Source: Liriodendron chinense (Eukaryota > Streptophyta > Magnoliopsida > Magnoliales > Magnoliaceae). From it: a stretch of DNA of 64,000 nucleotides. The translations under genes and the position numbers were made by a program. The stretch spans positions 5,573,861 to 5,637,860 of the forward strand of contig ML058453.1 in NCBI GenBank assembly GCA_003013855.2. Reading direction: 5' to 3'. Below, in pieces: positions 25,144 to 34,494 of the stretch (its first letter is position 1; each line of letters begins with the position of its first letter). Under the pieces are notes generated by a model. The model was not told the DNA's origin. It worked only from the letters and a program-made list of their open reading frames with translations, and made no database searches.

Positions 25144-26565
25144 TGAATGTCGAACTTTGGGCCTACTTTTGGGTAACCAAATGGTGTTCAAATTAAATGA
25201 TTCTAAATTCATTTTAAATTTCATTAAGTTATCTTTCCAATGAGTACAATATTACCCAAGTCGTACATGTAACGAGGGAGTTATGACTGTTCTGTTAGAT
25301 CGATGATCTAGTGTATATCGATGATCCACAATCCTTGATAAACTTTGAGCCCACTTTTGGGCAATCAAATAATATGCAAGTGAGATGATTTTAAAGTCAT
25401 TTGAAATTTCATCAAGTTATCTTTCTAACGGTACAAGATCACCTAATTCGGACATGTAACGAGGGAGTTATGACTATTTTTATCGGATCAACGATCCACA
25501 CTGCGTATCAGGAATCCACAGTCCTTAATGAACTTTGGGCCCACTCTTGGGTAATTAAATGGTATCCAAATGAGATGATTCTAAAATTATTTAACTTTTC
25601 ATCAAATTATCTTTGCAATGAGCATAAATCACTCAAATCATACATGTAATAAGGGAGTTACGACCACTTTCATTGGATCGACGATCCTTACATTCCTTGA
25701 TGAACTTTAGATCCACTTTTGGGCAATCAAATGGTCTTTAAATGATATGATAATTTCAAAGTTATTTAAAAGTTTATCAGGTTATCTTTTCAACGAGGAC
25801 AAAATCACCCAAACCAGACATGTACCAAGAGCTTTATTACCATTTTCATTGCAACAACGATCCATTGTGTATCAACGATCCACAATCCTTGATGAACTTT
25901 GGATCCAATTTTGGGTAATCAGATGGTATCCAAATGAGATGATTCTAAAGTCATTTGATTTTTCATCAAGTTATCATTCCAACAAGTATATGATCACCTA
26001 AATTTAACATGTAACGAGGGGGTTATGATCATTTTTGTCGGATCGGTGATCTACAATGTGTATTGGCGATCTACAATCATTGATGAATTTTTTGACCCAC
26101 TTTTGGATATTCAAATAAGATTATTCTAAATCCATTTAGAATTTCATCAAGTTATCTTTCCAACAAGTATAAGATCACCCAAATCGAACATGTAATAAGG
26201 GAGTTATGACCGTTTTCGTTGGATCGGGGATTCACAGCGTGTATCGATGATCCACCGTCCTTGATAAAATTTGAGCCTACTTTTGGAAAATCAAATGATG
26301 TTTAAATGAAATGATTCTAAATCTATTTGAAAGTTTATTAAGCTATCTTTTAAACGAGTATAAATCACCTAAATTGGACCTCTAACGATGAGTTATGATC
26401 ATTTTCATCAGATTGGCAATCCATAGTTCATATAGGAGATCTATAATCCTTGATAACTTGGGCAATCAAATGGTGTCCAAATGAGATGATTCCAAAGTTA
26501 TTTGAAAATTTATCAAATTATCTTTCTAACGAGTATAAGAGAATTTAAATCAAATATGTAACGAG
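25144..26565 (+). repeat. Inner tandem repeats of the foldback, right arm
   Basis: Units of about 170-190 bp with AACTTTGGGCCCAC-like words at about 25153, 25342, 25531, 25703, 25893, 26083, 26267 and 26455, each followed by a TCATCAAGTTATCTTTCCAA-like block and a CATGTAACGAGGGAG-like block. The array is cut at 26565 by the SWIB retrocopy and resumes at about 27199-27337. Confidence 0.8.
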
Positions 26566-27196
26566 ATTTGTTGGCGGCATGTCCAAGTATTCCAGACCTT
26601 CTAAAGCATGTGCCTGTATCCCCCGCCATGTCCTAAGTTTCTCGGCAGCATCCCTGAAATCTCTCGCACCCAAGCTATTAAGAGGTCTAGGAACACATCA
26701 AGCTCAATCAACTCCAGAACCCCACAAATAAGAAAGAGATTTGTTGTGATGAGAAGCTGAAGGCTATATTTGGTGGAAGAGGCAAAGTTAGGTTTCTAGA
26801 AATTGCAAAATTACTTTCGCCTCATTTAATTTGTCAAGGCTAAATGATCTTCTGGTCGTGCATGAAAGACCAGCAGTTTGATATTTCATCATTGCCTTTT
26901 GAAAATGGACATTTACCAAATGTTACCTTCTGAAAATGACTTGGTCTGGTTGCATTTCTATTCCTGTACAAAATAGTGAGGGAAGAGGATACCTTTTGTT
27001 ATGTCATGCCACTTACATGCCATACTCTCCTCTGTTTGAGATGGGGTCAGATGAGTAGGTTTAGAAAGGCCTGTGGTGTTGTAGTGCTTGAAAATAGTTC
27101 TAGTTCCTTGCTAAAATGTTCATTGTAGGTAGGGTCTTTTCGAAACTTCACTATTTTTAACAAAATCTTCACTTTGGGCAAAAGAAAAAAAAAACA
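26566..27196 (+). pseudogene. Processed (poly-A) pseudogene of a SWIB/MDM2-domain protein
   Basis: The block 26632-26843 translates, with one frameshift near 26692, to a SWIB domain: the words PEISRTQAIKR, then LQNPTNKKEICCDEKLKAIF, then GGRGKVRFLEIAKLLSPHL are visible, ending at a stop at 26841. An in-frame TAG stands where the family has a Trp before the EHIK motif. About 340 bp of 3' UTR-like sequence follows and ends in an A-rich tail (27180-27195). There is no intron in the domain. The flanks GTAACGAG (26558-26565) and GTAATAAG (27199-27206) look like a target duplication with two changes. This fits LINE-mediated retrocopying of an mRNA. It is 5' truncated and not functional. Confidence 0.8.
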
Positions 27197-27589
27197 CGTA
27201 ATAAGGGAGTTATGACGTTTTTCGTCTAATCAGTGATCCAAAGTTAATATCCGTACATCCATAGTTAATATTTGTGATCCATAGTAAATATTGGTGATCC
27301 ACAATACAACATCCATGCATTATAAAAATCATCAATTACGACTGTTGGAACTAGAAAATGGATCGCAGGGTACATTTTCCTGAAATGTGGTGTTTTGTTG
27401 TTCTGGGGTTATGAATATAGGAACATTCATAGACAATAACAAGCATTTACAAAAGTACAAAAGATGAGAGATATCGCAAGGCGAATTTTATTCCAGAGAT
27501 TCTGAGATCTTGTACATTCCAGGCCGTGATTTGGCACGAGCCCTTAATTACATCGAATGAATCGATCACCCTTGATTAAAAGGCAAAAG

Positions 27590-27790
27590 TAAATGTATAC
27601 GCCTTAGAGAAAAATAAAGCAAATAAGGAAGCAAAAATATAAATCATGCGTGCCACAAAGAACACAGAGATTTTTACGTGGAAACCCTTGCGGGAGAAAA
27701 TCACGGCACAAAGCGACAAAACTCCACTATGAATTAGCAATTGTACATGAGGTGGAGTATTCAGGAAAAGTCCAAATCGATGGGCAGAAG
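27590..27790. repeat. Extra block in the solo LTR, resembling a copia LTR end
   Basis: This block is absent from the two LTRs of the complete element and is bounded by AGGCAAAAG (27581-27589) and GGGCAGAAG (27782-27790). It contains TTTTACGTGGAAACCC and CACGGCACAAAGCG, inverse of the conserved CCACGTAAA region of copia LTRs (compare 42358-42400 and 38090-38140). It could be a small LTR-derived insertion, or the younger LTRs may have lost it between the direct repeats. Confidence 0.5.
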
Positions 27791-28894
27791 ACTAAGTAAT
27801 CAGGGACTATGGCCTTAGAGTTCATGGTCGTAGAGACCTGTATTTTGTATGGTCGTGGAGACCTGTATTTGTATGGTCATGGAGACCTGTATTTGTTGTG
27901 TTTTGTTATGGACTGATCTATCTTTGTACGAGTCGGATGTCTATGTCCCATGTTTTAACCGGAGATCCGGGCTGAGACTGACAGGGTTTTTAACTGAGGG
28001 GTGCTACTCTGGGCCCGCGCCCGTTGCTGGAAAGGGTGACCTCGGGAAGACCGATCTACAGTTGTATATACCTGAGCAGCTCAACCAGCGGATGCCATTT
28101 GAATGGGTAGGGCATCGACTGTTCTTGAAGTGTCAGTCTTTAACAAATCGTGTATGATAGTTTATAACTCTCCTGGTATGGTTTATCGTGTTAACCATAG
28201 TCCCATTTGCTTAGTCCGGACCTGAATCCGGGTCATATTATGATAGTACATGTAATGATGATACATTAGTATGATTCTAGGCACTGGCGGCCTCTTTTCG
28301 AGAAGTTACTTCGTTTATCTCGTTGGATCGGATCGGGCTCCGAAGGCTTGTATTCTGCTCATTGGGTGGCCCGGATGAGTTATTTGACCGCTCCGTTGCA
28401 TCCAGAACGCTCGAAATACTCAAAATAAGCCCAAACGGGGCTCGAAAACGTCATAAAATGAAGATTTGAAGGTGCTGAAATGATCGTTCGAAGTGCTGAT
28501 TTTTATGATTCGCTGGCCTGATTTTACTGATGCGCTGGGGCCAGTGCGTCCAAAAATGATTATTAAAAATGTTCTATTTTCATGATCCGTTGGGGTATTT
28601 TAGTGACGCGCCGGGGCCAGGTGCGTCCTTAAAATGTTTTAGCTTTGGAATATTGATTTATTTGATCCGCTGGCCTATTTTGCGATGCGTTGGAGCATTT
28701 TCGTGATGCGCTATGGCCAATGTGTCCTTAAAAGTAAGCTTGTTCAACATATTTCGTGATGCGCTACTTCACTTATATATTTTTAGGTTCTCCAGACCTG
28801 TTGCGGTCGAAAGTGGAATTTCTGGTGATCGGCGAAGGGTTTCCGGCTGGTCGGAAAAAGAGATTCCATCGACTAGTAACTATGACCATAAGAG

Positions 28895-29250
28895 CTCGAA
28901 GACTCGGTAACTATGCCGTATATATCTAATATGCGAGACGCGAGCGGATAATCTCGAGAGTCGAATAAAGCTGCTCGTAGGATCAGGACGTCGACTCGAA
29001 GACTCGGTAACTGTGCTGTATATATCTAATATGCGAGACGCGAGATGATGATCTCGAGAATCGAATAAAGCTACTCGCAGGATCAGGACGTTGGCTCGAA
29101 GACTCGGTAACTGTGCCGTATATATCTAATATGCGAGGCGTGAGCGGATGATCTCGAGAGTCGAATAAAGCTGCTCGCAGGATCAGGACGTCGGCAAGCT
29201 GCTCGCAGGATCAGGACGTTGGCAAGCTGCTCGCAGGATCAGGACGTCGT
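28895..29250. repeat. Three 100-bp tandem units and three 28-bp units in the solo LTR
   Basis: Units starting CTCGAAGACTCGGTAACT begin at 28895, 28995 and 29095, exactly 100 bp apart. A shorter unit of 28 bp containing CTGCTCGCAGGATCAGGACG then repeats from about 29168 to 29250. These are not in the LTRs of the complete element. Confidence 0.85.
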
Positions 29251-30662
29251 GATGATATACGATCACCACTATTTTGACTAACACTGAATTTCATGATGCA
29301 CTGGACTGAATTCCTAGGACGCGTTGACCTACTCGTGTTTTGCAAAATTGGGTTTTGCGAAACGGAGGGCTTGTGGGGCCCGCTTTGCGATGGATGTCGA
29401 TGTACTGGCTCTATTTTTTCATGGTTGAGGTAACCCTCTCAAATTTGGGGGTTCTGATCACGATGACCGGTGAGGTCCACCACTGGCTCAACTTTCCATT
29501 TTTGGTCTAGTGTGATGTGTGTGGTGATTTTCGCCGCGATTTCTGATGCTCTGGCCCTAAATCTAATCAGGTGATGGTTTGGGCACTCATAATCATTGTT
29601 TCGAAGACCTGACTTTTGGGACCCCAACAACAACATTTATCCATAAGAACAGTCACCCATTACAATATTCATCTATTCCAATATTCATCACATTCATCCA
29701 TTACAACATTTTTCTATTACAAAATTTATCTATTATAACATTCTTCTATTACAAAAATTCATCCATTAAAACATTCTTTCACACCCTCCTTTTCACAAAC
29801 TCTTACTATTTATACCCAACCAAATAAAAGAAACAACTACAAAGGGAACCACCATACGCTCTATTTCATAAACCCCCACCATCAATGCCTACTAACAAAA
29901 CTAAAAACAACACACAAAAGAACCCGCCTTTGGCCGCCATAATTTCTACATTGGAGATTGTGGCCGAAGAACTTTAAAAAATCATTTTTTTTTTTTTTTA
30001 CATTCGGAGCTTCGTCGGAGGATGACTAGAGTTTTTCATCGTCATTGGAGAGTGTAGTGTCCATCCATACAACTACCAATTATCAAAGAGGCTTCGGCTC
30101 TTCGTGTGGTCTCCTCCTATGAAAAAATAAAGAAGAAAAAAATGAAGAAGAAAGGCAAAAAGCCCTTCCCATTCAAGGGCCCCACCATTTGAACCCATAT
30201 GCAACCCTATATTGGGTCCACTGAATTATTTTGGAGCAAATCCAACCCGTCCACATGAAAGGGTTTTAATTACATGCCATTGACTCAAGTTTGAGGGCAA
30301 ACCTTATCACAGATAGACAACACTGGAGAAAATAATTCAAAATTAATGCATAATGGTAATGCAATTGTGGGCCATAGAGAGCTTCAAATTTTTTTTTTTA
30401 AATGACCCTACTACAGGTTCAAGGTTGTTCAATTCAAGTGAATGGATCAGATCGGCTGAAGGGTGGCCCCTTTTCTTGATTTAGTGGGTCCACACACCCT
30501 TTTGAAAATGTCAATTTGACTTCCGCGAGAAGATACCACCGTACGAGGGGACAACTGGCAGATGGACATTTTCATCCTTCAAAAAATAAAAAAGTGCCCA
30601 TAAGGGCGAAAAAGATGTGGTTTGGAGAGGGGATGACAGAGCTTAGATTACGTCATAATTTG

Positions 30663-30944
30663 AATGCCGAGCGTGGGTTCAGTGGATCCGAGGATCCATC
30701 GAAGTGGGTGGGATACTTGACCGTGAGGATATGCATATCTACACCATCCAACCATTTTCAAAACTCATTTTACGGCATGATAAGAAAATGAAGTATATCC
30801 AATCTCAAGTAAACCATAGTACACGAAATAGTGGTAATTAATTATTAAAAACTTCTCGTGGGAACAAAAGTTTTAGATCAGACTAATATTTATGTGGTCT
30901 CTTCATTTAGGTCTTAGTGACCTTATCAACAGTTTGGATGGAAA
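30663..30944. other. Core-family element fragment
   Basis: Bases 30720-30944 are one half of the palindromic core (CCATCCAACCATTTT, then GAAGTATATCCAATCTCAAG). It runs directly into the tandem duplication that follows. Confidence 0.45.
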
Positions 30945-31716
30945 ATAAACATTTTGGTGGCCCCCATGAAGTTTTTAATGGTGGGGATTCAATAACGACT
31001 GTTTCCTGTGGTGTGGTCTGCTTGATATGGTTCAGTTTTTGGATCATGCCTAAAATGAGCCGTCAAAATGGATGGACAAAGGCACACACATTAGTTAGGG
31101 ATACATCGACCTAGGTGATCTATGGATCCACAGAAACCACACTTCGGATTACGTATGACGTTGCCGTTAGTGAATTAGCTACTAACAGCTACAGTAGCTA
31201 TCTCGTTATTAAAGTGACGTCACCATGTTATGTGGTCCGCACTATGATGCATGTGTTATATCCACACTGTCCATCCATTTGGAGAGATCATTATAGGGCA
31301 CGAGCCAAAGAATGAGGCAAGTGGACCCCAATAAACATTTTGGTGGCCCCCATGAAGTTTTTAATGGTGGGGATTCAATAACCACTTTTCCTGTGGTGTG
31401 GTCTTCTTGATATGGTTCATTTTTTGGATCATGCCTTAAAATGAGCTGTCAAAATGGATGGACAAAGGCACACACATTAGTTATGGATCCATCGACCTAG
31501 GTGATCTATGGATCCATAGAAACCGCACCTCGGATTACGTATGACGTTGTCCGTTAGTGAATTAGCTACTAACAACTACAGTATCTATCTTGCTATTGAA
31601 GTGATGCCACCATGTTATGTGGTCCGCACTATGATGCATGTGTTATATCCACACCGTCCATCCATGTGAAGAGATCATTTTAGGGCACGAGCCAAAGAAT
31701 GAGGCAAGTGGACCCC
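30945..31716 (+). repeat. Tandem direct duplication, 386-bp unit
   Basis: A unit beginning ATAAACATTTTGGTGG occurs at 30945 and again at 31331, 386 bp later, and the two copies match to about 31716. Each contains the end of one short element and the start of the next (GAATTAGCTACTAAC). The copies differ by few substitutions and small indels. Confidence 0.8.
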
Positions 31717-32808
31717 AATATAAAAACAGTGGGGATATACCCACTATTGAAATCTTCCTAAAGCCCACCCTGATGTTTATTTTAGTTCCAACCTGTCCAT
31801 AAGTTTACACAGGCATGGACGAAGGGAAAACACAAATATCAGCTTGATTGAAAACTTCTGTGGCCCCAAGAAGTTTTTAATGGTAGGCGTTCAATCCCCA
31901 CTGTGGTGGGGTCCACTTGAGGTGTGGATCTTCTTCATTCTTTAGTTCATGCCCTCAAATGATCTCTACAAATGGATAGACGGTATGGATACAAAATGTT
32001 ATGGGGGATTCCGAACTGGCCCCATGAACAGGAGAGAAAGCCTATAGGCCCAACGGCCTAAAGTAAGGGTCATCAGCTCACTCCAGAGTTGAGGAGATGA
32101 CAATCATGACTGAGCTTGACACCCATAAGAAAGGTATAAGACCACACCTTTGGTCGCCGAGGACTTATCTACGACGCTCCGCCCGCCCTTGGGCCAGTAT
32201 AAGCTTAGATTATCCATCTGATGTCTACATTCTAAATCGGACCCCAAGTGAGGGAGCTTGGGTACCGAACTCCCCTGAGCAAGATCGACCGACCACCTTC
32301 CAAAGTCAGTCCGAAATGTCCAAGCAGGTCTGGATATTCCGGGATCTACTCCTATTCTTAACAAGGTATCCTTGACACGATAGGAGAGAAAATCCCACTA
32401 AATTGGGACTCTACCGACATATTCTAAGAGGACTCAAGTCCCTTGAAAGTTCCCCCAAGTCCTATAAATAGGGTTGGGGTCTCCACCTTTAAGGTACGAT
32501 ACATCTTAGCCTTAAATATTTTATATTGATATTTTTGAAAACCTAACTTAGGTATCAGAGAGTCCCTAGCCACACGGTGACACCTCCCCCTTTGCGTACT
32601 CTATTCTTCTCTTGCAGATCTGGTGAACTAGAGAATCTCGAGCATCCTCCATCTAGGGAGAGTGAGAGAGTGAAAGGCTGGCCTTAGCCGACCCCATCCG
32701 TTGTCTAGATTTGTAGGACAACACAACACATACATTGTGGTGGGGTCGAAGAACTCGATGACATCACTTGAGTAGTGAGATAACCCATGTAGCTGTTGGT
32801 AGCTAATC
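31558..32808. mobile_element. Inverted-repeat element, GATTAGCTAC-type ends, split by a solo LTR
   Basis: The left end (GAATTAGCTACTAACAACTA) pairs with the inverted right end (GATTAGCTACCAACAGCTAC), followed on both sides by CAAGTGATGTCA-like blocks. The interior is the shared core, interrupted by the LTR at 31997-32723. No target duplication of the outer element was found. The left end overlaps the second unit of the 386-bp duplication. Confidence 0.6.
31997..32723 (+). mobile_element. Solo LTR, family 2 (727 bp)
   Basis: Starts TGTTATGGGGG and ends GGACAACA, with flanks CAAAA (31992-31996) and CAACA (32724-32728), a 5-bp duplication with one change. Related elements read CAACA at the same site (GATACAACACAT at about 37634), which identifies the original target. 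A TATAAATAGG at about 32464 gives plus orientation. No internal region remains. Confidence 0.75.
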
Positions 32809-32879
32809 GGCATCTGTGCCACACAATATATAGCTTCCTCTAGTAGCCACGTCACTGTTGGACAGTGCTATGTGAGTCC

Positions 32880-33000
32880 CTCATGATGTATATTTTTATC
32901 CAAGCAGTCCATCCATTTTTCAAGATCATTTTAGGGCATTAGCCCAAAATTGAGGGAGATGAAAGTCTACGGTGGATCATACCAACAGTGGTGATTGAAC
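32880..33000. other. Fragment of the core repeat family
   Basis: CTCATGATGTATATTTTTATCC to GTGGTGATTGAAC is one quarter of the core. It ends where the next element begins. Confidence 0.4.
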
Positions 33001-33007
33001 GAGGGCG

Positions 33008-33498
33008 CAGATTAGCTATTACCCTGATAACAACTTAGCGGGTGTTAATCTTACCATGTGGGGACCACCATGATGAATGTGTTTCATATCCATGCCACAC
33101 ATCCCTTTTTTCAGCTCATTTAAGGACATCATCCCGAAAATAAAGCATATCAAAATCTTATGTGAACTACTCCACCGAAAAAATGTGGTGAACGACCATT
33201 AAAAGCTTTTTGTAGGCCACAAAAGTTTTGGATCAATCTAATCTTTGTATTTTCCCTTCGTCCAGTTTTAGTATTTTCTTAGAGTGGGCCTTGGGAAGTT
33301 TTTAATGGTAAGTAGTGTTCAATCATCACTGTTTCTTGTGGCGTGGTCCACCTAAGATTTGGATGTACTTAATGTTTGGGACCGCGTCCTAAATTGGTCT
33401 GGAAAAATGAATGGAGCGAGTGGATATTCAAGGTGAGCCCTACGGTAAGGGTAACACGCATTAAGCTGCTACTCGGGTTAACATCTAATCCGCACCAG
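33008..33498. mobile_element. Inverted-repeat element, GCAGATTAG/GCGGATTAG ends
   Basis: The left end GGCGCAGATTAGCTATTACC pairs with the inverted right end GGTGCGGATTAGATGTTAACC. The interior has the full palindromic core. It belongs to the same group as 13475-14066. No target duplication was recognised. Confidence 0.6.
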
Positions 33499-33785
33499 GC
33501 AGTTTTGCCATTTTAAAAATATAGTTAATACCGTTAACCCTAACTCTATATGACAGCAAGCGGCTGAATGTTTAACTGTGCAAACTTTAGTGTGTTTTAT
33601 TGTAAATATTTTGAAAGCATGTATTTATTCAAAAATAGTCTAAAAGGTAGGCGGTTATACGAAAAAAATCCCTATTTAGATTTCAGATCACATGCGTTTA
33701 TGTAGTCAATGGTCAAAGGCGACGGCTTATGAATACAACAGAAGCCGTTATTTATCTTTAGAAAATTTGAACCGTCCAAATTTTC

Positions 33786-34301
33786 CGAAGCTGATTGCGT
33801 ACTGTGTAACTGTAAACTCTGTGGGGTCTACTGTGATTTATGTATTTTATCCACTCCGTCCATCAATTTTAGCAAATAATATTAGGGCTTGATCCAAAAA
33901 ATGAAGGAAATCCAAAACTCAAGTGGACCGCACCAAGGAAACAGTGTGAATTGAACGCTTACCGTTGAAACATTATTGGGGACAGATACGTTTTGGATCA
34001 ATCTGATATATGTTTTTATCCTTCGTCCATGTCTGTGTGATATTATGAACAGGTTGGATGACAAATAAACATCATTTTGGGTCCTAGAAAGGTTTCAACG
34101 GTGGAATTCATTATTTCCACTGTTTCCTGTGGTGTGGTTCAGTTAAGAAATGGATATGCTTAAAATTTGGGTTCAACCACTAAAATGAGCTGAAAAAACG
34201 TATGGACGGCGTGGATGAACCACGTATATTTAATGTACGCTCAATAGAGTTTACTGAGTACGATAAGGCGAACTGACGAACTCAGTACGCAATCAGATTT
34301 C
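33786..34301. mobile_element. Inverted-repeat element (516 bp) just upstream of the purine permease promoter
   Basis: The left end GAAGCTGATTGCGTACTG pairs with the inverted right end GAAATCTGATTGCGTACTGA. The flanks are CAAATTTTC (33777-33785) and CAAATTTTT (34302-34310), a 9-bp duplication with one change. It is in the same subfamily as 20445-20991. Its right end lies about 74 bp upstream of the permease TATA box, so it forms part of that gene's proximal promoter region. Confidence 0.8.
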
Positions 34302-34374
34302 CAAATTTTTGGACTTCTCTCCAATGACATTGAAAGCCCATCCTCCCCTCTCTCTGCCTCCATATTCCATAGTC

Positions 34375-34381
34375 TATATAA
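34375..34381 (+). promoter_or_regulatory. TATA box of the purine permease gene
   Basis: TATATAA about 120 bp upstream of the ATG, preceded by a C/T-rich stretch. It predicts transcription starting near 34405-34410. Confidence 0.7.
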
Positions 34382-34494
34382 ACCTCTACTCTCATCATCC
34401 AAAATCACTCAAGACGGTAGCATTGAGTCTCCTGCTCTTCTCTAAACACCTCTTTCATTCTTGAGAAAGCAGTGTAGAAAGTGTGGGAAGAGCC

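Larger units (their letters stand above)
27343..29629 (-). mobile_element. Solo LTR of the Tat/Ogre-like family (2287 bp)
   Basis: Starts TGTTGGAACTAGAAAATG and ends GGGACCCCAACA, and matches the LTRs at 44525-46701 and 60922-63074 along most of its length. It is flanked by ACGAC (27338-27342) and ACAAC (29630-29634), a 5-bp duplication with one change. It is clearly more diverged than those two LTRs are from each other, so it came from an older insertion of the same family, reduced by LTR recombination. It differs by a roughly 200-bp extra block at 27590-27790 and by tandem repeats at 28895-29250. It landed at the inner edge of the right outer arm of the foldback. Confidence 0.88.
23391..30662. 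mobile_element. Large foldback-like element with tandem-repeat inner arms
   Basis: The left part (23391-25102) and the right part (25144-30662) are inverse copies around a 41-bp spacer at 25103-25143. The outer arms pair block by block: 23391-23640 with about 30430-30662, 23740-23830 with about 30240-30310, and 24100-24310 with about 29640-29880. The inner arms are about 187-bp tandem repeats, about four in the left arm and about seven or eight in the right. The right arm was enlarged later by a processed pseudogene and a solo LTR. No transposase is seen. The layout is that of foldback transposons; a very long palindromic Mutator-like derivative is an alternative. The outer borders are by eye and no target duplication was found. 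Confidence 0.65.

Noticed and set aside
23391..27337. Centromeric-type satellite array
   Set aside because: The roughly 187-bp unit length invites this, but only about a dozen diverged units exist, they reverse orientation at 25.12 kb, and they are bounded by inverted outer arms.
32097..32375. Overlapping frames of 92 and 86 codons
   Set aside because: They lie inside a solo LTR and have no recognisable protein motif.
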